In this document: positions 18,500-26,433 of the stretch, piece after piece
Position numbering within the stretch: the first letter of the stretch is position 1
Layout: each line of letters opens with the position of its first letter
Source: Caulobacteraceae bacterium
GTDB taxonomy: Bacteria; Pseudomonadota; Alphaproteobacteria; Caulobacterales; Caulobacteraceae
Direction of reading: 5' to 3'
Assembly: GCA_019746095.1 (NCBI GenBank)
Contig: JAIESL010000035.1
Coordinates: forward strand, 30,429 to 94,428
DNA: 64,000 bases
The notes under the pieces: model-generated
Database searches by the model: none
The model's input: only the letters and a program-made list of their open reading frames with translations
What the model was told of the DNA's origin: nothing
Position numbers and translations under genes: made by a program

Positions 18500-21400
18500 A
18501 TGAAGCGCGCTTTTCTGACCACGGTCGCCTTGCTGGCGATCGCCGGCGCCGCCGCTGCCCAGACGCCTCAACCCGTCCCGCCGACCGCCGCCCCGCCCGT
18601 CCCCGGACCGGTCGAGCCGCAGGCGGCCGCCGTCGCCGCCCCGGCCGAGACGCCCAAATGGGACGTGCAGAACCCGCCCGGGCCGGCGCGCGACATCTCC
18701 ATTGATGTGACCCGCGGGACCTGGATGTCGCTGGACGTCAGCCCCGACGGCCAGACCATCGTCTTCGACATGCTGGGCGACATCTATGTCATGCCCGTCA
18801 GCGGCGGCGAGGCGCGGGCCATCGCCTCGGGCGTGGCCTGGGACATGCAGCCGAAATGGTCGCCCGACGGCCGCCACATCGCCTTCACCTCGGACCGGGC
18901 CGGCGGCGACAACATCTGGATCATGGAGGCCGACGGCTCCAACCCGACCCAGGTATCGAAAGAGAGCTTCCGCCTGCTGAACCAGCCGGAATGGTCGCCC
19001 GACGGCCAGTTCATCGTGGCGCGGAAACATTTCACCTCGTCCCGCTCGCTGGGGGCCGGCGAGCTGTGGATGTACCACCGCTCGGGCGGCAACGGCGTGC
19101 AGATGACCGAGCGCCGCACGCAGCAGAAGGACACGGGCGAGCCCGCCTTCTCGCCGGACGGCCGCTATGTCTATTTCAGCGACGACGCCACGCCGGGGGC
19201 GACCTTCGAATACTCCAAGGACGTCAACGACCAGATCTACATCATTCGCCGTCTCGACCGCCAAACCGGCGAGATCGATCCCTATATCACCGGCCCCGGC
19301 GGTTCGATCCGTCCGACGCCCTCGCCCGACGGCCGGTCGATCGCCTTCATCCGCCGCGTTCGCTACCAGTCGACCCTCTATGTCATGGACATCGAGTCCG
19401 GGCGCGAGACCGCGATCTTCTCGGGCCTCGACCGCGACCTGCAGGAAACCTGGGCCATCCACGGCGTCTATCCGGCGATCAGCTGGACCCCCGACAACCG
19501 CTCCATCGTCTTCTGGGCCGACGGCCGCATCCAGCGCGTCGAGGTCGCCAGCCAGGCGGTCGCGGACATTCCCTTCCATGTCGCCGATACACGCCGGGTG
19601 CAGGACACGGTCCGCTTCCCCGTCGAGGTCGCGCCGGACACCTTCGACGTCCGCATGATCCGCTGGGCCCGCCCCTCGCCGGACGGGACAAAGGTGGTCT
19701 TCGAGGCCCTCGGTAATCTGTGGATCCGCGACCTGCCGACCGGGACCGCGCGCCGGCTGACGCGCCAGAACGACCATTTCGAACTCTATCCCAACTGGTC
19801 CCGCGACGGCCGCTCCATCGTCTATACGACCTGGGACGACCAGGCGCTTGGCTCGGTCCGGGTGGTCCCGGTCTCGGGCGGCGTCGGCCGCGTCGTGACC
19901 CCGCGCCCCGGCCACTATGTCGAGCCGGTGTTCTCGCCGGACGGTCGCACGGTGGTCTATCGCGCCACCGGCGGCGGCTCGCTGATGTCGGCCCTGTGGA
20001 CCCGCGATCCCGGCATCTATCGTATCCCGACGGCTGGCGGAGAGCCGGTCCTTGTGACCGAAGAGGGATCGCGGCCCCAGTTCGCCGCTGAAGACGACCG
20101 CCTGTTCCTGTCCAGCCGCGAAGGGACCAGCCAGACCCTGATCTCGGTCGATCTGGACGGCAGCGACGAACGCACCCACCTGACCTCGGAATGGGCCAGT
20201 GAATTCGCCGTCTCACCCGACGGGAACTGGATCGGCTGGACCGAGCGGTTCAACGCCTATGTCGCCCCCTTCGTCATGGCGGGCCGGCCCGTCGCCATCA
20301 GCGCCGAAGGCAAGTCCCTGCCCCAGGCCCGGGTCACCCGCGACGCCGGCGAATGGCTGAGCTGGTCGGGCGACTCGCAGCGGCTGCAGTGGTCGCTGGG
20401 GCCGGAACTGTTCACCCGCGACCTGAACCAGGCCTTCACCTTCGTCGACGGCGCGCCGGACGAACTGCCCAAGCCGGACGAGGCCGGTATCAACCTCAGC
20501 TTCAGCGCCCAGGCGGACATGCCCGAAGGCCGGATGGCCCTGACGGGTGCCCGACTGATCACCATGAACGGGACCGAGGTGATCGAGAACGGCGTCGTCA
20601 TCGTCAACGGCAACCGGATCGAGGCCATCGGTCCGGCGTTCAGCACCCCGGTGCCGGCCGGCGTCCCGGTCATGGACATGGCCGGCAAGACCATCATGCC
20701 GGGCCTGATCGACGCCCACTGGCACGGCCCCATGGGGTCGGACGAGATCATCCCCGAACAGAGCTGGGTCAACTACGGCTCACTGGCCTTCGGTGTGACC
20801 ACGATCCACAACCCCTCGGCCGACACCAGCGAGATCTTCGCCCACAGCGAACTCGGCCGGACCGGCCGTGTCGTGGCACCGCGCATCTTCTCGACCGGCA
20901 CCATCCTGTACGGGGCCACCACCGCCTTCACCGCCCAGATCGACGGCCTCGACGATGCCCTGTCGACCCTGCGACGCATGCAGGCGGCCGGAGCCTGGAG
21001 CGTCAAGAGCTACAACCAGCCCCGGCGTGACCAGCGCCAGCAGGTCATAGAAGCGGCGCGCCAGCTGAATGTGATGGTGGTGCCGGAGGGCGGCTCGCTG
21101 TTCCAGCACAATATGTCGATGATCGTCGACGGCCACACCACGATCGAGCATTCGATCCCGCTGGCCCGACTGTATGACGACGTCCACCAGCTGTGGCGGC
21201 AGACCGGCGTGGCTTACAATCCGACCCTGGCGGTGGCCTTTGGCGGCAGCTACGGCGAGAACTACTGGTACCAGGAGAGCGAGGTCTGGAACCATCCGAT
21301 CCTGACCCAGTATGTCCCGCGCCGACTCCTGGACGCCCGTGCCCGCCGGCCGGTGACCCTGCCCGACAATGAGTGGAACCACATCTCTGTTGCCCGTGAG

Positions 21401-21823
21401 GCCACGCGCCTGTCCGAACAGGGGGTCGCCGTCCTCATCGGCGCCCACGGTCAGCGCGAAGGCCTGGCAGCGCACTGGGAGATGTGGATGCTGTCCCAGG
21501 GCGGCATGGCACCGCTCGATGTGATCCGGGCCGGCACCCTGAGTGGCGCGCGCGCCCTGGGCCTGGACCGGGACCTCGGCTCGCTGGAGGTCGGCAAACT
21601 GGCCGATATGGTGGTGATGGAGCAGAACCCGCTGGAGAACATCCGCAACACCACCTCGATCGCCTTCACCATCGCCAACGGCCGCGTCTACGACTCCGGC
21701 ATGAACGAGGTCGCGCCGCGCCAACGGGCCCGTGCGCCCTTCTGGTTTACCGAGGCAGGCGGCGAAGGCTGGGCTGCCGGCACGAGCGAGGCCGAGGCCG
21801 AGGCCGACGGTCACGGTCACTGA
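18500..21823 (+). CDS. Secreted beta-propeller (PD40) / amidohydrolase fusion protein
   Basis: A 1107-residue protein with signal peptide MKRAFLTTVALLAIAGAAAAQ. Residues from about 70 to 620 contain many WSPDGR/FSPDGR repeats of the TolB/PD40 beta-propeller type. The rest is an amidohydrolase. Its strand GARLITMNGTEVIENGVVIV is followed by PGLIDAHWHG (metal-binding HxH), later TIEHSIPLA and IGAHGQREG, and a LGSLEVGKLADMVVM end. The pairing is common in large periplasmic hydrolases of Caulobacterales and related groups that act on unknown peptides or cyclic amides. Confidence 0.88.
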   Translation: MKRAFLTTVALLAIAGAAAAQTPQPVPPTAAPPVPGPVEPQAAAVAAPAETPKWDVQNPPGPARDISIDVTRGTWMSLDVSPDGQTIVFDMLGDIYVMPVSGGEARAIASGVAWDMQPKWSPDGRHIAFTSDRAGGDNIWIMEADGSNPTQVSKESFRLLNQPEWSPDGQFIVARKHFTSSRSLGAGELWMYHRSGGNGVQMTERRTQQKDTGEPAFSPDGRYVYFSDDATPGATFEYSKDVNDQIYIIRRLDRQTGEIDPYITGPGGSIRPTPSPDGRSIAFIRRVRYQSTLYVMDIESGRETAIFSGLDRDLQETWAIHGVYPAISWTPDNRSIVFWADGRIQRVEVASQAVADIPFHVADTRRVQDTVRFPVEVAPDTFDVRMIRWARPSPDGTKVVFEALGNLWIRDLPTGTARRLTRQNDHFELYPNWSRDGRSIVYTTWDDQALGSVRVVPVSGGVGRVVTPRPGHYVEPVFSPDGRTVVYRATGGGSLMSALWTRDPGIYRIPTAGGEPVLVTEEGSRPQFAAEDDRLFLSSREGTSQTLISVDLDGSDERTHLTSEWASEFAVSPDGNWIGWTERFNAYVAPFVMAGRPVAISAEGKSLPQARVTRDAGEWLSWSGDSQRLQWSLGPELFTRDLNQAFTFVDGAPDELPKPDEAGINLSFSAQADMPEGRMALTGARLITMNGTEVIENGVVIVNGNRIEAIGPAFSTPVPAGVPVMDMAGKTIMPGLIDAHWHGPMGSDEIIPEQSWVNYGSLAFGVTTIHNPSADTSEIFAHSELGRTGRVVAPRIFSTGTILYGATTAFTAQIDGLDDALSTLRRMQAAGAWSVKSYNQPRRDQRQQVIEAARQLNVMVVPEGGSLFQHNMSMIVDGHTTIEHSIPLARLYDDVHQLWRQTGVAYNPTLAVAFGGSYGENYWYQESEVWNHPILTQYVPRRLLDARARRPVTLPDNEWNHISVAREATRLSEQGVAVLIGAHGQREGLAAHWEMWMLSQGGMAPLDVIRAGTLSGARALGLDRDLGSLEVGKLADMVVMEQNPLENIRNTTSIAFTIANGRVYDSGMNEVAPRQRARAPFWFTEAGGEGWAAGTSEAEAEADGHGH

Positions 21824-21844
21824 CGAACAGGGAATGACAGGTCA

Positions 21845-21868
21845 GGCGGGGCCGTTCGCGGTCCCGCC
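21845..21868. terminator. Stem-loop between convergent genes (10-bp stem, UUCG loop)
   Basis: GGCGGGGCCG-TTCG-CGGTCCCGCC folds into a ten-base-pair stem, with one G-U pair on one strand, closed by a stable C(UUCG)G tetraloop. It lies exactly in the 53-bp gap between the convergent amidohydrolase and Anbu genes and could end transcription from both sides. There is no strong T-run. Confidence 0.65.
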
Positions 21869-21876
21869 GCTGTCGC

Positions 21877-22641
21877 TCAGCCTTCGAGTAGCGAGGGTCC
21901 GGGACGCTTCATCCACGGCGGCTCTGGCATCGACCGGCGGGCGGCGGCCTGGGCCTGTGTCCAGCGCAGGTGCAGGTCGGCGAAATAGGAATCGTCCTCC
22001 TCGATCCGCCGCTGGTCGCCGCTGAAATAGTCCCGGCGCAGGGTCAGGACATCGAACGGTGCGCCCACACCGACGTTCGAACGCATCGTGGTCGAGAAAG
22101 AGATCAGCCCCAGTTTCACAGCCTCGGCCAGCGGCGTGTCGAAGGCCAGGCCGCTCTCGAGTATGGGCTTGCCGTATTTCAGCTCACCGATCTGGAGATA
22201 GGGCGTGTCGCGCCCGCATTCGATGAAATTGCCCTGGCTGTAGATCAGGTACAGGGCCATCTGCCCGCCGTTGATCTGGCCGCCCAGCAGCATCGAGGCC
22301 GAGGTGTTCAGACTGTCCGCCTCCAGCGCCGGCGCGATCGACAGCCGAACACTGCGCAGGGCGTGACCCAGTATCTGGGCGCAGCGGAACAGGGTTGGTG
22401 CCGTCTCCAGCGTCTCGGCCGGCTCCCCGACGTTCAGATGGACCCCTTCCCGCGCCATGGCCAGGGCCGTCTGGGTGACGGAGAGATTGCCTGCGGTGCA
22501 GATGCCCAGCACCCGATCGCCCGGGCGATCGACGACATGGAGCTTGCGATAGGTCGAGATACTGTCGACGCCCGCATTGGTCCGCGTGTCGGCGATCATC
22601 GCCAACCCGTCGTCAACCAGCATGCCCACGCAATAGGTCAT
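21877..22641 (-). CDS. Anbu / bacterial proteasome homologue (proteasome-type Ntn hydrolase)
   Basis: A 254-residue protein starting at ATG 22641. The N-terminus MTYCVGMLVDDGLAMIADTR with later NAGVD is the hallmark of Anbu proteins. After removal of Met the threonine becomes the N-terminal nucleophile, with the Asp and Lys (STYRKLHVV) partner positions of the proteasome beta fold. The ORF-track Met at 22758 would block this maturation and is rejected. Anbu forms ring or spiral assemblies in other bacteria, but its substrates are unclear. It is the last gene of a four-gene set with transglutaminase, alpha-E and ATP-grasp proteins. Confidence 0.92.
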   Translation of the reverse strand: MTYCVGMLVDDGLAMIADTRTNAGVDSISTYRKLHVVDRPGDRVLGICTAGNLSVTQTALAMAREGVHLNVGEPAETLETAPTLFRCAQILGHALRSVRLSIAPALEADSLNTSASMLLGGQINGGQMALYLIYSQGNFIECGRDTPYLQIGELKYGKPILESGLAFDTPLAEAVKLGLISFSTTMRSNVGVGAPFDVLTLRRDYFSGDQRRIEEDDSYFADLHLRWTQAQAAARRSMPEPPWMKRPGPSLLEG

Positions 22642-22714
22642 GCGGCGCGCACTCCCCACCGCCCGTCCGTCATGAGGCTCACGGTAACAGATTCCCGCGA
22701 CAGGTAACCCACGC

Positions 22715-23542
22715 TCATGCCTGTTGCTGGCCCTGTTGCATGTCGGCGTCGCGCACATTCAGCCGCACGGCCAGCCGCTCTCCGCCGCCGCCGTAGCTGG
22801 CCCCGCGCACCGGGGCCGCGCCGCGATAGTCCAACCCCGCCGCGACGCGCACATAACGGTCGGTGGCGCAGATGCCGTTGGCGGGATCGAAGCCGACCCA
22901 GCCGAGGTCCGGGACCCAGGCCTCGGCCCAGGCATGGGCCGCTTCCTGGTCGTCCTTGCCGTCACGGCGCAGCAGATGACCCGAGACATAGCGGGCCGGC
23001 ACCCCCATCTGGCGGGCGCAGGCGATGAAGACATGGGCGTGGTCCTGACAGACACCCCGGCCAAGGGCCAGAACCTCAGCCGCCGTATGGGTGGGGGTGG
23101 TCACCCCGACCTCAAAGGCCACTGAACCATGGATACCGGCCATCAGCCGGTGCAATCGCTCGAGGGGCGGATGGGCCGAGAACTCCGAGGCGAAGACCCC
23201 GATCAGCTTGTCACGCCGGGTCAGGGCGGTGTCGCGCAGAAAGACCAGGGGTGACAGCGTCTCCTGCCCTGCGGGAACGACCCCCGCCGTATCCGTGGTC
23301 ACCACCTCGCCCGAGACCCGGACCGTCAGGCTCTGGGTCGGCTGTTCGGTGTAGAGGGTGTGGACGATGTTGCCGAAGGCGTCCTCGGACTGGCGCAGGC
23401 GCGCGTCGACATCGGTCTCCACCCGCCAGTTGCGGACCTGCTGGGCCTCGGACGAGCGCGGTGTCAGCCGCAGGGTCTGGATGATGAAACGGGCCGCCCG
23501 GTCGTAGGCATAGGTGGTCGCGTGGTCGATCCTGATACGCAC
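22715..23542 (-). CDS. Transglutaminase-like cysteine peptidase family protein
   Basis: A 275-residue protein with an N-terminal beta domain (MRIRIDHATTYAYDRAARFIIQTLRLTPR), typical of bacterial transglutaminase-like proteins. The papain-like core follows, with LGRGVCQDHAHVFIACAR (catalytic Cys) near residue 165, AAHAWAEAWVPDLGWVGFDP (His and Asp), and NGICATDRYVRVAAG. No signal peptide is visible, so it is cytoplasmic. It lies 73 bases upstream of the Anbu gene and three bases after the alpha-E gene. It could cut or form isopeptide bonds with the ATP-grasp product; that is an inference. Confidence 0.92.
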   Translation of the reverse strand: MRIRIDHATTYAYDRAARFIIQTLRLTPRSSEAQQVRNWRVETDVDARLRQSEDAFGNIVHTLYTEQPTQSLTVRVSGEVVTTDTAGVVPAGQETLSPLVFLRDTALTRRDKLIGVFASEFSAHPPLERLHRLMAGIHGSVAFEVGVTTPTHTAAEVLALGRGVCQDHAHVFIACARQMGVPARYVSGHLLRRDGKDDQEAAHAWAEAWVPDLGWVGFDPANGICATDRYVRVAAGLDYRGAAPVRGASYGGGGERLAVRLNVRDADMQQGQQQA

Positions 23543-23545
23543 GGG

Positions 23546-24478
23546 TCAGCTCAGATACTGGTCATGGATGGCCTGACCCAAGCGGCCGTTCTCGGCGAGG
23601 AAGGCCTGGATGTATTCGTGCAGGCCCGACTGGAAGATGTCGTCCATGCGGGAGTTGTCGAACGCCCGCATCCGTTCCGCCGCCAGCCGCTGAGCCGGGC
23701 CGCGGCGACCGTAGTCGTGGGCCAGTCGCTCGAGGTAGCGCACGATCGAGGCCTGGCAACTGGCCAGGGACCGCGGCATCTGCCGGTTCAGCACCAGCAG
23801 ATCGGCGACCAGCCAGGGCTTGACGCTGTCGCGATAGACCCAGCGATAGGCGGTCAGGGCCGAGACCTCGCGCAGCAGGGTGGTCCACTGGAAATAGTCC
23901 AGCTGGCCCCCGACGCGTTCGCCCTCGGGCAGCAGCAGATGGTATTTCACGTCCAGCAGCCGCGCCGTGTTGTCGGCCCGTTCGATGGCCGCACCCAGCC
24001 GCAGGAAATAATAGCCGTCGTTGCGCAGCATGGTCCGCGAGGTCGCGCCCTCGACCGACAGGGTGACGGTCTTCACCCATTCGAGGAAGCGGGCGAACTC
24101 ATCGCGCCGGGTCGGCTGGCCCTGCTCCTCCAGCCCGTTCCAGGCCCCGTTGATCGCCTCCCACAGTTCGACCGTCAGGGCCGTGCGCACCGAGCGGGCA
24201 TTGGTCCGGGCCCGGGTGATGCAGGCGGTGATCGATGAGGCATTGTTCGGCGCGAAGGCCAGATACTCACGCACCGACTTCTCGGTCGGCGACCGGCCCA
24301 GGGCCCTGGGTGCACCGGCCGAGGCCAGGGCACTGGCCCAGACCGTCTCGGCATCGCCGTCGCCGCGCGTCGGGATGGCGGCGAGACGGAGCGTGGCCTC
24401 GAGGATTCGCGCCAGGAAGTCCGCCCGCTCGATATAGCGGCCGGTCCAGTACAGGCTGTCTGCAGTTCTCGAAAGCAT
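23546..24478 (-). CDS. Alpha-E domain protein (DUF403)
   Basis: A 310-residue, almost all-helical protein. It begins MLSRTADSLYWTGRYIERADFLARILEATLRL, the conserved start of the alpha-E family, and has RTMLRNDGYYFLRLGAAIERADNTARLLDVKYH in the middle. Conserved Arg/Glu positions (YIERAD, AIERADNTAR) are typical. Function is not known. The family is nearly always coded next to circularly permuted ATP-grasp and transglutaminase genes and is predicted to take part in peptide-bond chemistry. Its ATG overlaps the ATP-grasp stop by one base. Confidence 0.92.
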   Translation of the reverse strand: MLSRTADSLYWTGRYIERADFLARILEATLRLAAIPTRGDGDAETVWASALASAGAPRALGRSPTEKSVREYLAFAPNNASSITACITRARTNARSVRTALTVELWEAINGAWNGLEEQGQPTRRDEFARFLEWVKTVTLSVEGATSRTMLRNDGYYFLRLGAAIERADNTARLLDVKYHLLLPEGERVGGQLDYFQWTTLLREVSALTAYRWVYRDSVKPWLVADLLVLNRQMPRSLASCQASIVRYLERLAHDYGRRGPAQRLAAERMRAFDNSRMDDIFQSGLHEYIQAFLAENGRLGQAIHDQYLS

Positions 24479-25890
24479 CAGACGTCCAGCACCCAGGTGT
24501 CCTTGGTCCCGCCGCCCTGGCTGGAGTTGACCACCAGCGAGCCGGGCTTCAGCGCCACCCGCGTCAGGCCGCCGGGTGCCACCTTGACCCCGTCCGGGCT
24601 CGACAGGACGAACGGTCGCAGATCCACGTGGCGACCGTGCAGCTCGCCCTTGTCCAGCGTCGGGGCGGTCGACAGGTCCAGGGTCGGCTGGGCGATGAAG
24701 TCATCGGGGTCGTTGATCAGCTTCTTCCGGAAGGCCTCGATCTCGGCCCTGGTCGCGGCCGGTCCCACCAGCATGCCGTAGCCGCCCGAGCCGCCGACCT
24801 CCTTGACCACCAGCTGGTCCAGTTTCGACAGCACCTCCTTCAGCGCCTCCGGCTCGCGGCAGCGCCAGGTCGGGACATTCTTCAGAATCGGCTCCTCGCC
24901 GGTGAAGAAGCGGATGATTTCGGGCATGTAGGTATAGACGGCCTTGTCGTCGGCCACCCCGGTGCCGACGGCATTGGCCAGGGTCACCGTCCCCGCCTGA
25001 TAGGCCGTCATCAGGCCGGGCACACCGAGGCTGGAGTCCGGCCGGAAGGTCAGGGGGTCGAGGAAGTCGTCATCGATCCGGCGATAGATGACATCGACCT
25101 GCTGACGGCCCTGGGTCGTGCGCATGAAGACCTTGCCGTCGTCGACGAACAGGTCGCGCCCCTCGACCAGATCGACGCCCAGTTTGTCGGCCAGGAAGGA
25201 GTGTTCGTAATAGGCCGAGTTGAACGGCCCCGGTGTCAGAACGACGATGGTCGGATCACTGCCCGCCGCCTCGGGTGCCGACCCGCGCAGGCTGGCCAGC
25301 AGCATGTCGGTATAGGTCTCGACCGGACGCACCGGATAGTCGGCGAACAGGTCGGGGAACAACCGCATCATCATCTCGCGGTTCTCCAGCATGTAGGAGA
25401 CCCCGGACGGCGTGCGGCAATTGTCCTCGAGCACGTAGAAACCATCCTCGCCGGTCCGAACGAGATCGACACCGGCGATATGCACCCAGACCCCGCGCGG
25501 CGGACGCCGCCCCTGCATCTCGGGCACATAGTGGGGGTTGGTCAGGATCAGCTCGGCCGGCACGACCCCGGCCTTCAGACACTCCTGCGCGCCATAGACG
25601 TCGGCGAGGAACAGGTTGATCGCCCGGACCCTCTGGGTCAGCCCGGCCTCCAGCCCGGCCCATTCGGCCGCGCCGATGATGCGCGGCACGACATCGAACG
25701 GGATCAGCCGCTCGCTGGACTCGGCATCGCCATAGACGGCGAAGGTGATGCCCATGCGGCGGAAGAACAGCTCCGCCTGGCGCGAGCGCGCCTGCAGGAG
25801 TCCATCCGGGGCATCGGCCAGCCAGCGCGCGAGTCCGCGATAGCTTTCGCGGACTCCCCCGCCGTCACCGGACATCTCGTCGAAGGCCAT
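24478..25890 (-). CDS. Circularly permuted type-2 ATP-grasp protein
   Basis: A 470-residue protein of the circularly permuted ATP-grasp (DUF404/407-like) family. It has RVRAINLFLADVYG near residue 90, YVLEDNCRTPSGVSYMLENR near 175, LDQLVVKEVGGSGGYGMLVGP near 385, and ends LVVNSSQGGGTKDTWVLDV. It is probably an ATP-dependent carboxylate-amine ligase making a short peptide or peptide tag. It is the first gene of the leftward Anbu operon. Two hairpins lie just upstream of its start. Confidence 0.92.
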   Translation of the reverse strand: MAFDEMSGDGGGVRESYRGLARWLADAPDGLLQARSRQAELFFRRMGITFAVYGDAESSERLIPFDVVPRIIGAAEWAGLEAGLTQRVRAINLFLADVYGAQECLKAGVVPAELILTNPHYVPEMQGRRPPRGVWVHIAGVDLVRTGEDGFYVLEDNCRTPSGVSYMLENREMMMRLFPDLFADYPVRPVETYTDMLLASLRGSAPEAAGSDPTIVVLTPGPFNSAYYEHSFLADKLGVDLVEGRDLFVDDGKVFMRTTQGRQQVDVIYRRIDDDFLDPLTFRPDSSLGVPGLMTAYQAGTVTLANAVGTGVADDKAVYTYMPEIIRFFTGEEPILKNVPTWRCREPEALKEVLSKLDQLVVKEVGGSGGYGMLVGPAATRAEIEAFRKKLINDPDDFIAQPTLDLSTAPTLDKGELHGRHVDLRPFVLSSPDGVKVAPGGLTRVALKPGSLVVNSSQGGGTKDTWVLDV

Positions 25891-25898
25891 GCCGCTCC

Positions 25899-25960
25899 CG
25901 CTGCAACGTTCGTGCAGCGTGGCCCGACAAACGGCGCTGGCGCAACAGGAATGTTGCGCC
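25899..25960. promoter_or_regulatory. Two adjacent hairpins between the lipoprotein gene and the ATP-grasp gene
   Basis: CGCTGC-AACGTTCGT-GCAGCG (25899-25919) and GGCGCAAC-AGGAAT-GTTGCGCC (25939-25960) are two clean inverted repeats in the 87-base gap. On the minus strand the second could terminate the lipoprotein transcript, since a TTT follows a few bases later. The first would then lie in the leader of the ATP-grasp operon. No protein motif or known riboswitch is recognised. Confidence 0.5.
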
Positions 25961-25977
25961 GCCGCAAAGGATCAGTG

Positions 25978-26355
25978 TCAGCGCGACTGGACCGTGGTGA
26001 CCCGTCCGGGCGTGACCGTCACCTTGGTATAGCCCTCGGTCCAGGTGTTCTGGCTCAGGACCTCGCCCGCGCCCACGTCCCAGCAGCCGGCGGAGAGGGT
26101 GAAGGTATAGCTGCCGCCCGGCGGGATACTGTAGCCGGACGGCAGACGGTTCAGGCCGTAGGTCAGGGCGTTGCAGTCCGACACCACCACCACATCGATC
26201 GAATTGGTCCGCGAGACATTGCGAATCTGCAGGCCGCCCGTGGGCTCGCCCGGCCGGATCAGCTCGCCGCCGGTGATCAGCGAGGCGCAGCCGCCGAGGC
26301 CGCCGGCCAGGCCGATGATGGTCGCCGCAGCCGCGGCGCGAACAAGCGTTTTCAT
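25978..26355 (-). CDS. Small hypothetical lipoprotein
   Basis: A 125-residue protein with signal MKTLVRAAAAATIIGLAGGLGGC, ending in a GLGGC lipobox. The mature part is beta-rich with two cysteines (SDCNAL, SAGCWDV) that could form a disulfide. It contains an IPPGGSYTFTLSAGC segment, like small extracellular beta-sandwich proteins. I do not recognise a named family. It lies between the Anbu operon and a peptidase gene on the same strand, with hairpins at its 3' side suggesting separate transcription. Confidence 0.75.
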   Translation of the reverse strand: MKTLVRAAAAATIIGLAGGLGGCASLITGGELIRPGEPTGGLQIRNVSRTNSIDVVVVSDCNALTYGLNRLPSGYSIPPGGSYTFTLSAGCWDVGAGEVLSQNTWTEGYTKVTVTPGRVTTVQSR

Positions 26356-26433
26356 GGAATCTCCCTCCGGTTCCGCGCGCAGATCACCACGCGCGGGGCC
26401 GGTCAGGGCCTGTCGATTCCTGACGAACGCCGG

